A stretch of 64,000 nt of DNA from Verrucomicrobia bacterium CG1_02_43_26 (GCA_001872735.1 MNWT01000005.1:61001-125000); one strand, 5' to 3'. Positions 1 through 8,529 are shown, numbered from the stretch's first letter. A program made the numbers and translations. The notes: a model not told the origin generated them from the sequence alone.

Positions 1-302
1 TCTAGTATGGAATGCACCTTAAGCGGGCCAACTTCTATCCCACGGCGCGGTATCTCCCTTACCGGTACCACCGTCGTAATAATCACAGCAGGCTCTTCTG
101 GCCAAAATGCGTGTGATATTTTAACCTTAACGGCTACATCAACATTTTTAAGTTTGTAGGTTGTGTGCGGTTTAGCCCAGTGCACATCAAACCCAAAATC
201 GAATTTACGCGCAGCAAAGTCGCCGCTCCGGGTCTGGGCATCTGCCAATTGAACGGCGATCATTAAAATAATCGCTGCAGCAAGAAGGGGGTATTTTTTC
301 AT
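1..302 (-). CDS. Secreted protein of unknown function, C-terminus cut by window edge
   Basis: The reading frame opens with ATG at 302 and runs off the left edge after about 100 codons, so the C-terminus is missing. The first 22 or so residues form a typical Sec signal peptide: two lysines, a hydrophobic stretch rich in Ala/Ile/Leu, then an Ala-Asp-Ala cleavage region. The mature part looks beta-rich. The segment around residues 75-100, with a Pro/Gly-Ile turn followed by GPLKVHSI, resembles the same position in the secreted proteins encoded at 12951 and 13583, so this may be another member of that family. That link is weak and by eye. No known domain is recognised. Confidence 0.6.
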   Translation of the reverse strand, partial: MKKYPLLAAAIILMIAVQLADAQTRSGDFAARKFDFGFDVHWAKPHTTYKLKNVDVAVKVKISHAFWPEEPAVIITTVVPVREIPRRGIEVGPLKVHSIL

Positions 303-435
303 ATAAAGCAAAAAGAGTTGATTACAACTTCATTGTACCTCCGTTTAATTAATCTTACAAACAAATTATTATATTATCAAATCATACACTAGAAACTGCT
401 CACAAAATTCAGCACCCCTCTATAAAACCTTATTC

Positions 436-464
436 TTGACCCATCCCGCTTTCCTTTCTATGGT
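436..464 (+). promoter_or_regulatory. Putative sigma70-type promoter of the amino-acid ABC transporter operon
   Basis: TTGACC (436-441), a 17-base spacer and TATGGT (459-464) lie just ahead of the ATG at 478. The leader would be very short. Seen by motif only. Confidence 0.4.
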
Positions 465-477
465 AAGCTAGTTTATT

Positions 478-1290
478 ATGAAAAAGAAAACCACCAGCCT
501 GAAACTCGTTTTTGCTAGCATCACCGTAGCCTGTGTATTGTTCACAGGTTGCGCCAAAGCACCCCAAGAAGCTCAGCGACGTACAATCAAAGCAGGTACT
601 TCTGCAGACTACCCCCCATTTGAATTTATCTCCTATGGAGAATTTCATGGCTTGGATATCGATGTTGCTTATGCTCTTGCTAGAGAATTGGGCTACGAAT
701 TAGAAATTAAGGATATAGAGTTCTCTAACCTCATCCAAGCACTCCATAGCAAACGCGTAGACTTTGTTATCTCGAGCATGACGGCTACCGAGCAACGTAT
801 GAAAAATGTAGATTTCTCAATTCCATACTACTCGCCCTCCTTTGCCGTTATTAGCAAAAAGGATGCCCCTATAAACACGGAACAAGACCTCATGGGCAAA
901 CGTATCGGCGTCCAACTAGGTTCGACTATGGAGCAATACGCCCAACAGCTTTCTAAAGACAATAACGGCCAAATCACCATCGAAAGTAGAAACTTGAATC
1001 CACAATTAATTCAAGAGCTCTTGGTTGGCCGTATTGACGGGGTCGTTATAGAAGAAAGCCAAGCCAGTGCTTTCGTTAAAAACACTTACACACTCACCTA
1101 CGCTCTCCTTCCTAAAAAGGAAGCTGGTTACGCGATCGCTTTCCGAAAAGGTTCCCCGCTGAAGGCTGAATTCGATAAAGCCCTTAAAGAACTCGAGGCC
1201 AATGGTAAACTACAGGCTATTATTGAAAAATGGATCAATAAGGACTACGTAGAGCCTAATCCGACATTGGAAAACTTGCCGAATGAGTAG
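478..1290 (+). CDS. Polar amino-acid ABC transporter substrate-binding lipoprotein
   Basis: A 270-residue periplasmic binding protein of the SBP_bac_3 family (HisJ/ArtJ/GlnH type). A signal peptide ends in a lipobox LFTGC with the lipidated Cys near residue 25, so the protein should be anchored in a membrane facing the periplasm. The ligand-binding signature is clear: ADYPPFEF near residue 44, then GLDIDVA, and DFVISSMTATEQR near residues 94-107. Family members bind arginine, histidine, glutamine or cystine; the exact ligand cannot be read from sequence. The stop overlaps the permease start at 1283, so the two genes are translationally coupled. The arginine-catabolic operon at 40-46.6 kb makes arginine an attractive but unproven ligand. 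Confidence 0.9.
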   Translation: MKKKTTSLKLVFASITVACVLFTGCAKAPQEAQRRTIKAGTSADYPPFEFISYGEFHGLDIDVAYALARELGYELEIKDIEFSNLIQALHSKRVDFVISSMTATEQRMKNVDFSIPYYSPSFAVISKKDAPINTEQDLMGKRIGVQLGSTMEQYAQQLSKDNNGQITIESRNLNPQLIQELLVGRIDGVVIEESQASAFVKNTYTLTYALLPKKEAGYAIAFRKGSPLKAEFDKALKELEANGKLQAIIEKWINKDYVEPNPTLENLPNE

Positions 1291-1936
1291 CCTCATCGAC
1301 ATGCTACCGTCCTTCGCCTACATTGTCGGAGGGCTCTGGGTGACCTTGCAGTACACTTTCGTCTCCGTAGCACTGGGGCTGGTATTGGGTGCCCTACTCT
1401 CACTGTGTAAAGTCAGTCGGAACAGGTACCTAAATAAATTTGCTGCCTTCTATACTTCCATTTTCAGAGGCACTCCCATGCTCCTCCAGCTGGCAATCGC
1501 TTACTACGCCGTCCCAGGCTTAATCGGCTACCAGATTCCTGCTTTCGTAGCTGGGGTAATGGCGTTTTCCCTAAACTCAGCTGCCTATGTCTCTGAGGTC
1601 ATTCGAGCAGGCATCCAGGCCGTAGACAAGGGTCAAGTAGAGGCCGCTAAAGCGCTAGGGGTTCCTTATAGAGCGATGATGAAGGATATTATCTTCCCCC
1701 AAGCCTTTCGTAATATTTTACCGGCCTTGGTCAATGAGCTCGTGGACATGTTAAAGGAATCGGCTATCATCTCTACCATCGGCCAAGCAGACTTAATGAG
1801 GCGTGCCCAGGTTGTAGCCGCGGAGCATTACTCCTATTTTATGCCTCTAATGGTCGCAGGCCTGTGTTACTACTTCTCTGTTCTCATCTTAAGCAAGTTC
1901 GCTGGTCTCGTAGAAAGGAAGATGAAATTGGCATGA
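1283..1936 (+). CDS. Polar amino-acid ABC transporter permease
   Basis: A 217-residue inner-membrane permease of the HisM/GlnP/ArtQ family, which forms the channel for an amino-acid importer. Several hydrophobic helices are visible. The N-terminal family signature is present (VTLQYTFVSVALGLVLG, then FRGTPMLLQL near residue 62). The EAA loop that docks the ATPase is EAAKALGVPY near residues 121-130, followed by the conserved FPQAFRNILPALVNE. The start overlaps the binding-protein gene by 8 bases and the stop overlaps the ATPase start (ATGA), as in a tight operon. The length is normal for the family. A single permease gene suggests a homodimeric channel. Confidence 0.93.
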   Translation: MSSLIDMLPSFAYIVGGLWVTLQYTFVSVALGLVLGALLSLCKVSRNRYLNKFAAFYTSIFRGTPMLLQLAIAYYAVPGLIGYQIPAFVAGVMAFSLNSAAYVSEVIRAGIQAVDKGQVEAAKALGVPYRAMMKDIIFPQAFRNILPALVNELVDMLKESAIISTIGQADLMRRAQVVAAEHYSYFMPLMVAGLCYYFSVLILSKFAGLVERKMKLA

Positions 1937-2649
1937 TCCAGATTTTAGACCTAGAAAAACACTTTGGCGATTTACACATCCTAAAGGGAGTCAACATAAC
2001 CATCCCTCAAGGAGAAACGGTTGCCATCATCGGCCCTTCCGGAAGCGGGAAGTCTACCCTTCTGCGTTGTGTCAACTTCATGGAAACACCGACCAGCGGT
2101 ATCGTTAAAATTGATGGAGAAGTAGTTTCAGAAGCTAACCTCGGCCTAATCCGCCAAAAGGTCGGTATGGTCTTCCAACACTTCTATCTCTTCCCGCATA
2201 TGACGGTGCTGGAGAACTTAACCTACTCCCCCATAACCGTTCTCAAGCTCTCTAAAATCCATGCCGTAGAACGTGCTACAGAGCTCCTCAAGCGCGTTGG
2301 TCTAGAAACCAAAGCGGACGTTTATCCTCATGCCCTTTCGGGCGGCCAAAAGCAACGGGTCGCGATCGCAAGAACGCTTGCCATGGAGCCCGAGGTTATT
2401 CTCTTTGATGAGCCCACTTCTGCCCTGGATCCCGAAATGGTCAAAGAGGTTTTAAACGTCATCCAATCCCTTGCCCACACCGGTATCACCATCCTCCTGG
2501 TCACTCACGAAATGAATTTCGCGCGTAGGCTGGCCGATCGTATCCTTTTCCTAGATCACGGCGAAGTATTGGAAGATACAGCTCCTGAAACCTTTTTTAA
2601 ACAGCCCAAAACAGAACGCGCCAAAGCGTTTCTGGAAAAGGTACTGTAA
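1933..2649 (+). CDS. Polar amino-acid ABC transporter ATP-binding protein
   Basis: A 238-residue ABC ATPase of the GlnQ/HisP family that powers import by the preceding binding protein and permease. It has the Walker A motif GPSGSGKST near residue 35, the Q-loop GMVFQHFYLFPH near 80, the signature LSGGQKQRVAIAR near 135, Walker B VILFDEPTSALDP near 157 and the switch His in LLVTHEM. The ATG at 1933 overlaps the permease stop (ATGA) and begins with MIQILDLEKHFG, the usual family start. A longer in-frame extension to 1864 lies inside the permease gene and is unlikely to be used. It is the last gene of the operon; the next gene is on the other strand. Confidence 0.94.
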   Translation: MIQILDLEKHFGDLHILKGVNITIPQGETVAIIGPSGSGKSTLLRCVNFMETPTSGIVKIDGEVVSEANLGLIRQKVGMVFQHFYLFPHMTVLENLTYSPITVLKLSKIHAVERATELLKRVGLETKADVYPHALSGGQKQRVAIARTLAMEPEVILFDEPTSALDPEMVKEVLNVIQSLAHTGITILLVTHEMNFARRLADRILFLDHGEVLEDTAPETFFKQPKTERAKAFLEKVL

Positions 2650-2660
2650 TCCAATCCCTC

Positions 2661-3176
2661 TTAAAACTTTGTAATCACAGTGTTTGGCAAATCGTGCTTC
2701 GTTTTCAATAAGTATTTTACTTCAGACAAGCTATAGTCTGCGATAGAGGAAATAACATACCGATCACGATCATTCAAATATTTCACTATGTTATTGCTAT
2801 TCTTCTCATGCACAAACTGCTCTTGAACGCTTTTGAGGTTTTCCACACCTACTTTCACATGTTCCATCAACTTCTCATTATCCCAATCCTCGTGCATAAT
2901 CACAGCATGGTTAATAAGCGTCTCGAAGATCTTCCCTTCCGTAGCCAAATGCTCCATCAACTGATCATAGCGCTTGGTTTCAGGCATGGTAGAAACGTTA
3001 TCCACTTCTCGCATACTTAACAGCGTATATTGCGGCATAACAATCTTCACTTCGTCACTACGTTTCTCACGAATCTCTGCTTTCTGAAACCCTCCGCCAG
3101 TATTCTCCTTCAATTTCGTTTTTCTAATAAACACGTTCATACAATCATTAATACAACTAAAACATTTTCCAATCAT
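2661..3176 (-). CDS. Hypothetical protein with Cys-rich N-terminus
   Basis: Not recognised. It encodes about 171 residues. GGAGG lies six bases before the ATG at 3176, while an ATG at 3182 touches the same GGAGG with no spacing, so 3176 is the better start. The N-terminus has four cysteines in the first 13 residues or so (CFSCINDC), with no clear signal peptide. The middle and C-terminal parts are charged and mostly helical, with many Glu, Lys and Asn residues. There are no transmembrane segments. It faces the ABC transporter operon tail to tail with an 11-base gap. A cytoplasmic or T3SS-exported role is possible, but nothing in the sequence decides it. Confidence 0.6.
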   Translation of the reverse strand: MIGKCFSCINDCMNVFIRKTKLKENTGGGFQKAEIREKRSDEVKIVMPQYTLLSMREVDNVSTMPETKRYDQLMEHLATEGKIFETLINHAVIMHEDWDNEKLMEHVKVGVENLKSVQEQFVHEKNSNNIVKYLNDRDRYVISSIADYSLSEVKYLLKTKHDLPNTVITKF

Positions 3177-3258
3177 AACCATCCTCCATGAAAATAAAGC
3201 AAATCCACCAAGAATCGTATCATTTATCCACTTAAACTAAAATGCAATAAAAAAGCCA

Positions 3259-3287
3259 TTGACGCTCCGGATAAAAATGTATTTAAT
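3259..3287 (+). promoter_or_regulatory. Putative promoter for the gene at 3311
   Basis: TTGACG (3259-3264), 17 bases, then TTTAAT (3282-3287), placed 23 bases before the ATG at 3311. Motif evidence only. Confidence 0.4.
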
Positions 3288-3310
3288 CTACACTTAAGTT
3301 AAAGAAAACC

Positions 3311-3748
3311 ATGAACTCGCTAAAACGATCAATAATTATCATACTCACATTTGCAAATTGCTTAACAGTCGCAACAGCAGCCCATAGGAACGAAATGCAA
3401 CCTATCTTGGCTGAGTACACTACCCTAGCGGAAGCCTTTAGAACTGCTAAAACTGATTTCTCAAAGATTAAGGACAAGCGTGGGAGCACGCAGTTGGTAG
3501 GCTTTGATCTCTTCTACGTCCCAGCGCCTCATACCCTTAAGCTCATCGCAACAATTAGGGTTAATGTCGAACAGCTCACGAATTTTATAGATCGCCTCAA
3601 GCGAATTGACAACGCGGATTTCTCCGTCTTGAAAGAAGACAACAATAAGATTTTGGAAAACGTAATGACTATGAATCAGGAGTATGAAATGTTCCTTCAA
3701 GTACTCCAGCGCCCAGATCCCCTGTCCTTTTTGAGACAATCGCTATAA
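3311..3748 (+). CDS. Small secreted helical protein, unknown function
   Basis: A 145-residue protein of no recognised family. Residues 1-23 form a Sec signal peptide: a basic start, a run of Ile/Leu, then an Ala-Thr-Ala-Ala cleavage region. The mature protein of about 120 residues is charged and predicted helical by eye, with several Lys/Asp/Glu-rich heptad-like stretches. It lacks Cys after the signal, so no lipidation or disulphides are expected. A promoter-like pair sits upstream and no operon partner is seen. The product is probably periplasmic or extracellular. Confidence 0.6.
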   Translation: MNSLKRSIIIILTFANCLTVATAAHRNEMQPILAEYTTLAEAFRTAKTDFSKIKDKRGSTQLVGFDLFYVPAPHTLKLIATIRVNVEQLTNFIDRLKRIDNADFSVLKEDNNKILENVMTMNQEYEMFLQVLQRPDPLSFLRQSL

Positions 3749-3996
3749 TCCGAACGGTAAAGCCTACGTGCATAAAAGCTTTCTTATCCTGAGAATGCTA
3801 TTCGCATCGCTATGTTTAGAGCCCTTGTATCTCGCCTCGATTAATCGGAAAGCTTTCATGAAGGGGGTTTCCCGCTCATTAATGCCCTAAACCCACTTCC
3901 ATAAAGCGATTTAGGCTAAATATGTGTTTACTTCTTTAGAAAAAGGAATACAATTGTTCATGCAAAACAAAAATAATACATCAATCATAACAAACC

Positions 3997-4803
3997 ATGT
4001 TTAACCTATTCACAAAAAAACCAAAAGAAACTAAACCCAACGATAATACCATTAACGTCACCGAAAATAAACAGGAAAAGCCGGTTAAGAAGAAGGTATT
4101 TAGTTTCTTCAAAAAACCAGCTAAAACTGAGGAAAAACGGCTCTCCGAGCGTCGACTAGAGAACATTGAAAGGGTTACTCCGGTTAAAATAGAAGAACTA
4201 AAGGATAATTATTCTCTTTCAGTCATGCTTGAAGCCTTGAAGGACCTAGATAATAAACTGGAAGACATCACATTCCTGGATCTTCTGGAGGATCAGTTGT
4301 TTTTATTGGAAAAGAATCATCAACACCTATACTTGAGTGCGCTAGAGAAAAAACTCGAATCCATCGTCACCAATATCAAAGATTACAAGCTGCTGGATAA
4401 GCACCTAAACATCTACATCAAACTATTATGCGCCAAAGACTTGGACGGAAAAACATCGATAGGTATGCGTATCAAATCTTTAGGCAGTGTTATGTTTCAT
4501 ATGAAAGTATTGGATTTAAGCACGGGTGTTCTTCTTCTTCGCTATGAAATCTCTAACCTCAGCCTATCCGGGAATAGTTTAAGGATTGGTCATACGATCA
4601 CACAAGCTCAGTATGTTATCGATACACGAAACTACATTGATTTATTAGATCCATCCAAATCAATTCAAAAGAAAGCGTCGTTCCATGATAGCTTCAATGC
4701 AACGCTAGATCTGGTTCGTGAGGAACACGAGTACCGCAAAAGCCTCCGCGATTTCAGCTCCCCACAAAATGATAGCCAAAACGAATCAAACTCTGATATT
4801 TAA
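3997..4803 (+). CDS. Hypothetical Lys-rich cytoplasmic protein
   Basis: A 268-residue protein that I do not recognise. Residues 1-60 are very rich in Lys, Pro, Thr and Asn and look disordered, with two FxxFxKKP-like stretches (NLFTKKPKE and FSFFKKPAK). Residues 65-150 are Leu/Glu/Lys-rich and probably helical or coiled coil (LEALKDLDNKLEDITFLDLL). The C-terminal 25 residues are Ser/Asn/Gln-rich. There is no signal peptide or membrane segment. A disordered N-terminus with a helical body would suit a T3SS substrate, but this is speculation. It ends just before a strong terminator shared with the ribosomal operon facing it. Confidence 0.6.
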   Translation: MFNLFTKKPKETKPNDNTINVTENKQEKPVKKKVFSFFKKPAKTEEKRLSERRLENIERVTPVKIEELKDNYSLSVMLEALKDLDNKLEDITFLDLLEDQLFLLEKNHQHLYLSALEKKLESIVTNIKDYKLLDKHLNIYIKLLCAKDLDGKTSIGMRIKSLGSVMFHMKVLDLSTGVLLLRYEISNLSLSGNSLRIGHTITQAQYVIDTRNYIDLLDPSKSIQKKASFHDSFNATLDLVREEHEYRKSLRDFSSPQNDSQNESNSDI

Positions 4804-4825
4804 ACTAAACGAGTAACCCAACACC

Positions 4826-4862
4826 AAAAAAAGCCTCTTGCAAAATACAAGAGGCTTTTTCT
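4826..4862. terminator. Bidirectional rho-independent terminator
   Basis: The arm GCCTCTTG (4833-4840) pairs with CAAGAGGC (4848-4855) around a 7-base loop, flanked by an A-run on the left and a T-run on the right. It can therefore stop transcription from the gene at 3997 and from the rplM-rpsI operon. Confidence 0.85.
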
Positions 4863-4884
4863 TTCGTAAAATATAAAAACAATA

Positions 4885-5289
4885 TTAACGCTTAGAAAAC
4901 TGGAAGCGCTTACGAGCACCCGGTTGACCAGCCTTTTTACGTTCCTTCATGCGAGGGTCACGTGTCATATGGCCTGCTTTTTTAAGCGCGCCACGCAAGG
5001 TCTCGTCCATCTTTTCCAAAGCACGAGCAATCCCTAATGCAACCGCACCGGCTTGACCCGTAGGGCCACTACCTTGTACGTCTGCTATGACATCGATTTC
5101 CTTCTCCAGTCCAACTGTCTTCAAAGGAGCCGTTGCTACCTTTGAATAACACTCAGTACAAAAATAAGCTTCCAGGTCACGATTGTTAACAAGCAATTTG
5201 CCTGTTCCTGGCTTGACGCGTACGCGAGCGATTGCTTCCTTACGACGTCCTGTTCCCCAATAAAATGTATCTTGTTGCTTTGTAGCCAT
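4885..5289 (-). CDS. rpsI: 30S ribosomal protein S9
   Basis: Small-subunit ribosomal protein S9, 134 residues, which binds the 16S rRNA 3' head domain with its C-terminal tail reaching the P-site tRNA. The family marks are plain: GTGRRKEAIARVRVKPGTG near residues 12-30, the GQAGAVALGIARAL segment near 78-91, and the C-terminal KKAGQPGARKRFQFSKR ending in the universal Lys-Arg. It lies 9 bases downstream of rplM and is the second gene of that operon. The length is normal. Confidence 0.97.
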   Translation of the reverse strand: MATKQQDTFYWGTGRRKEAIARVRVKPGTGKLLVNNRDLEAYFCTECYSKVATAPLKTVGLEKEIDVIADVQGSGPTGQAGAVALGIARALEKMDETLRGALKKAGHMTRDPRMKERKKAGQPGARKRFQFSKR

Positions 5290-5298
5290 AACTTTAAA

Positions 5299-5727
5299 TT
5301 ACTTGATTTCTAAAATAGTTGGGTTTTGTGCCTCATGTTGATGCTCCGCACCCGCGTAAATCTTCAATTTCTTGAGCATCTGCCTGGCGAGCTTATTCTT
5401 TGGCAACATTCCATTAACGGCATGTTGGATGATCATATCAGGGTGCTTGCGCTGATACTCATCTAAAGTGAGACGATATTCATTACCGCGATATCCCGTA
5501 AAGAACATATATTCCTTCTTCTCTTGCTTCTTGCCTGTCAAACGCACTTTGTCTGCGTTGATGACAATTACATAATCTCCGGCATCTACATGCGGTGTGT
5601 AGGTTGGCTTATGGCGGCCACGAAGAATATTCGCGATCTGCACAGCCATGCGGCCTAAAATCTGCCCCTCGGCATCAACCACATACCAGTTCTTTTTTTC
5701 GTCTTGTTTTGCTAAAGTGGTACTCAT
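5299..5727 (-). CDS. rplM: 50S ribosomal protein L13
   Basis: Large-subunit protein L13, 142 residues, an early assembly protein of the 50S subunit. Recognised by WYVVDAEGQILGRMA near residues 13-27, the ILRGRHKPTYTPHVDAGDYVIVIN region (residues 33-56), the KMYFFTGYRG-like segment, and the GMLPKNKLARQMLKKLKIYAG block near residues 105-125. It is the first gene of the rplM-rpsI operon, the usual arrangement in bacteria. An AT-rich leader of more than 50 bases precedes it; I cannot place its promoter with confidence. Confidence 0.97.
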   Translation of the reverse strand: MSTTLAKQDEKKNWYVVDAEGQILGRMAVQIANILRGRHKPTYTPHVDAGDYVIVINADKVRLTGKKQEKKEYMFFTGYRGNEYRLTLDEYQRKHPDMIIQHAVNGMLPKNKLARQMLKKLKIYAGAEHQHEAQNPTILEIK

Positions 5728-5811
5728 AGAAATCTGAAAGAGAAAGTCTCTTTAATTATTAAAAATTTGTCAAATATTTATTTTAGAATAATGAACTATT
5801 CTCGAATGACA

Positions 5812-5861
5812 ACTAAAAAAGAAGACCCGCCATCAATTATTTTGGCAGCGGGCCTTTGTCT
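5812..5861 (-). terminator. Terminator downstream of the porin gene at 5898-6776
   Basis: On the minus strand CCCGC and GCGGG pair across a 17-base spacer and are followed by a T-rich tail (TCTTCTTTTTT). The stem is short. Confidence 0.6.
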
Positions 5862-5897
5862 TCACTTAAAGTAAGTAAATAAACACTTCTTTTTAGC

Positions 5898-6776
5898 CTA
5901 GAACTTTACGTTTACGCTAGCACCCCACCAGAACATGTTCTTGCGGTTGCCCAAAGCATTTGCATTGTAACCACCGGTAAGTGCGCGGGTAGATGCGGAA
6001 TTAAATCCGTCATTGTTGCCGGCATAACGTGGGCCAACGCTCATTGCTGCGTTTTCGTTCATGTGGTAGGTCAAATCTGCCTTTAATGTCCAGTAGATGT
6101 AACCGTTCTTGTGCTTTACTGCACCACCTCTTTGGTCGCCATTGTAAGCGTCAGCGGTCAACCAACCCAAGCTTGCGCCAAAGTCAGCAGAAAAACCGTC
6201 GAAACCAAATTCACCTAAGTCATAGCTGTAAGCAATGCTTGGCTGAATCACGAACTGTCTTAGGTCGAAATTATAGAACATATAGATAGACGGGTTCAAA
6301 AGAACGTCTGCTGATACGCCTAAATAAATTTCGCGTTGACGGTTTGTGTGGTGGTTAATGAAGGTAGGTGCTGCATTAATCGTGTTTGTTTGCCAGTAGT
6401 AAATGAAACCAGCGTCTGCAGTGAACATATCGGTCACTTCATAAGTAACACCGAAATAAGGGTTCACTTCTTTAGCCGCATTGTTTACTGCACTGCCAGC
6501 TGGCATTACAGACCAAACACCGGTGTAAAGCTTAGCGCCAAATACTGGGTAACCAAGTTCTACTGTAGGCTGAATGCTTGCTTGAGCGCGCTTTGAACCA
6601 CGGTAAACGGTTTCTGATTCAAAAGCAACGTTCGCCTTAAGTGATACATCACTCATCAGGGTCTTTGCTGTTGTTTCATTAGTCGTTGTTCCATTAGTTG
6701 CCGCTTGATCTTGCGCAAACAAACCACTCGTGCCAACAAGTGCCACTACTGATAATGTTTTTATAATATTTTTCAT
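5898..6776 (-). CDS. TorF/Gcw_chp-family outer-membrane porin
   Basis: A 292-residue putative porin of the Gcw_chp/TorF family, outer-membrane beta-barrels of unknown substrate found often in marine and aquatic Gram-negatives. A signal peptide covers residues 1-21 (hydrophobic core, then GLFAQ). The mature start has a Thr/Asn-rich linker and then the family signature of a first strand ending in SETVYRGSKRAQ. Aromatic-rich amphipathic strands follow (PYFGVTYEV, FIYYWQTNT, YMFYNFDLRQF), and the chain ends in a terminal Phe (VNVKF), the classic barrel-assembly signal. A close paralogue lies at 6958-7791. Two near-identical palindromes sit 24-70 bases upstream, which suggests a dedicated regulator. 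Confidence 0.85.
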   Translation of the reverse strand: MKNIIKTLSVVALVGTSGLFAQDQAATNGTTTNETTAKTLMSDVSLKANVAFESETVYRGSKRAQASIQPTVELGYPVFGAKLYTGVWSVMPAGSAVNNAAKEVNPYFGVTYEVTDMFTADAGFIYYWQTNTINAAPTFINHHTNRQREIYLGVSADVLLNPSIYMFYNFDLRQFVIQPSIAYSYDLGEFGFDGFSADFGASLGWLTADAYNGDQRGGAVKHKNGYIYWTLKADLTYHMNENAAMSVGPRYAGNNDGFNSASTRALTGGYNANALGNRKNMFWWGASVNVKF

Positions 6777-6799
6777 TTGTATATTCGTCTTTTTAGGTT

Positions 6800-6846
6800 T
6801 TTCTCAAACTTGAGAAATAATAATAGTCACTTCTAAAGTTTGAGAA
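6800..6846. promoter_or_regulatory. Paired 16-bp palindromic operator-like sites upstream of the porin
   Basis: Site 1, TTCTCAAACTTGAGAA (6801-6816), is a perfect palindrome. Site 2 at 6831-6846 reads, on the minus strand, TTCTCAAACTTTAGAA, one base different. The centres are 30 bp apart, about three helical turns, so two dimers could bind the same face. Both lie within 70 bp of the porin ATG at 6776. A possible promoter, TTGAAA-N17-TTAAAT, lies further upstream on the minus strand. The regulator is unknown. Confidence 0.6.
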
Positions 6847-6957
6847 TAACGATTTAACGTTTTTTTGACCTAATTTTCAAGCGGTTTTTAAAAAAGGTTT
6901 TTCTGAAAACTGCAATCAGCTTTCCTGCAACAACTTTGGTTCAAAAAAAATTATCGC

Positions 6958-7791
6958 CTAAAAACCAAACGATACTTGCGCGCCCCACCAAAACAGCTCC
7001 GAATGCCTGCTTTGCGAGTTAGCATTAAACTGCGTAGACCCCACAGGCATCAGCCCATCGTTATTAGCAGAGGCTCTCACGCCAACACTCACTTTTGTAA
7101 AATCGTTTACTTGGTAGATCAAGTCGAGTTTCATCCCCGCATACGCGTACCCGTTTTTATGTTTTGGTAATCCTGATCGCTGGTTCCCATTATAAGCATC
7201 CGCTTGCAAAAGTCCCGCATAGGCGTAAGCACTGATCGATAATCCGTCCGCTATAAACTCCAGCTCCCGGGTGTACATCACACTGGGCTCAATCAAATAC
7301 TGCCCCAAATCAATATCGTAAAAAAAGTAAATCGCCGGGCTCACAACATAATCAATAATTGCTCCGAAATAGATTTCTCTAGAGCGATTAATTCTGCCGG
7401 ACGTCCCACTTCTATCCGTATACCAATAATAGGTAAACCCGGCATCCAAGGTCAAATCCACCGGTAGGCTATTCTTGGGCATAAAATACATCACACCAAC
7501 ATAGGGATCCACTTCAGATCTAAAATTCAAGCTGGGTCGGCCAACGGGTTTTTTAACAGTTACCCCGCCATAGAGATCAAAGGGCTGTTCGAAATGGTAG
7601 CGGCCTTCAACCGAAGGCATAACAATGCTTTGCGCTAACTTCGCTCCTCTAAAAACATACTCAGACTCATATCCAACTTTCCCGCCCAAACTCAATGCGT
7701 TATTAGCATTCACGCTATTCCCCGTCTGGCCGTTTAATCCAATAAACGCCATTAACAAATACAATCCTAGGGGGAAAAAAACTTTCTTCAT
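6958..7791 (-). CDS. TorF/Gcw_chp-family outer-membrane porin, paralogue
   Basis: A 277-residue beta-barrel protein clearly related to the one at 5898-6776. The two share the signal peptide plus first-strand signature (here SEYVFRGAKLAQ), DPYVGVMYF, the FTYYWYTD strand, NRSREIYFGA, and a block ADAYNGNQRSGLPKHKNGY that closely matches its neighbour. It ends with Phe (VSFGF) as barrel proteins do. The pair probably arose by tandem duplication. The paired operator sites of the neighbour are not present in front of this gene, so the two may be regulated differently. The substrate is unknown. Confidence 0.85.
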   Translation of the reverse strand: MKKVFFPLGLYLLMAFIGLNGQTGNSVNANNALSLGGKVGYESEYVFRGAKLAQSIVMPSVEGRYHFEQPFDLYGGVTVKKPVGRPSLNFRSEVDPYVGVMYFMPKNSLPVDLTLDAGFTYYWYTDRSGTSGRINRSREIYFGAIIDYVVSPAIYFFYDIDLGQYLIEPSVMYTRELEFIADGLSISAYAYAGLLQADAYNGNQRSGLPKHKNGYAYAGMKLDLIYQVNDFTKVSVGVRASANNDGLMPVGSTQFNANSQSRHSELFWWGAQVSFGF

Positions 7792-7872
7792 CAGTAACTA
7801 TTTTGGGGGAAAATTTCTAAAAAGAAATACCAAATTTATAGACCGTTAGGCAAGCTTTATTCCTAAGGCGTC

Positions 7873-8529
7873 TTACTTTTCCAAAATGTCAACAAACTGC
7901 TTTTTGTCTTCCGCTTTAAAAAAAGCAGTACCGGCAACAAAGGTATCACTGCCTAATTCCTTACAGGTTAAACTCGTCTCAATGTCTATACCCCCATCGA
8001 CTTCTATCCGATAGGCATAACCATACTGTTCCCGTAATTGATTCAGTTCATCAATCTTCGGTAGTACGTCTTCTCTAAAACTTTGTCCGCCAAACCCGGG
8101 TTGCACGGTCATGGCTAACACCAGATCAACGTGCCCAAGAAAGGGGGTTACCGCGCTCACCGCTGTACCGGGGTTCAATGCTATTCCACAGCTACACCCC
8201 AATCTTCTTATCCGCGAAAGGGTCTCCATAATCGGGTAATCGGGTTCAACATGTATCGTTATATTATTAGATCCCGCAGTCGCAAAGGCTTCTATATACT
8301 TGTCAGGATTATCCAACATCAAATGAGTATCAAAGTATAATTTACTTTCTTTGCGTAACGCACTCACCATCTGTGGCCCAAAGGACAAATTGGGCACAAA
8401 GTGTCCGTCCATAATATCTAAATGCAGCCACTCAACGCCACTGGCTTCTACAATCTTTAAACTGTCGAACATCCGCGCATGGTCTCCCGCAAGGATCGAT
8501 GGGGCTACTCGATTAGGGTACTTACTCAT
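7873..8529 (-). CDS. rpe: Ribulose-phosphate 3-epimerase
   Basis: A 218-residue TIM-barrel enzyme that interconverts ribulose 5-phosphate and xylulose 5-phosphate in the pentose phosphate pathway. Conserved parts are visible in order: APSILAGDHARM near residue 9, the metal and catalytic region HLDIMDGHFVPNLSFGP near residues 36-52, DTHLML with the metal His near 70, MTVQPGFGGQSF near 140, and VDGGI near 177. The length is normal. It is the last gene of the run rpmF-plsX-fabH-TPR-lptE-rpe, 20 bases below the lptE-like gene. Confidence 0.96.
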   Translation of the reverse strand: MSKYPNRVAPSILAGDHARMFDSLKIVEASGVEWLHLDIMDGHFVPNLSFGPQMVSALRKESKLYFDTHLMLDNPDKYIEAFATAGSNNITIHVEPDYPIMETLSRIRRLGCSCGIALNPGTAVSAVTPFLGHVDLVLAMTVQPGFGGQSFREDVLPKIDELNQLREQYGYAYRIEVDGGIDIETSLTCKELGSDTFVAGTAFFKAEDKKQFVDILEK

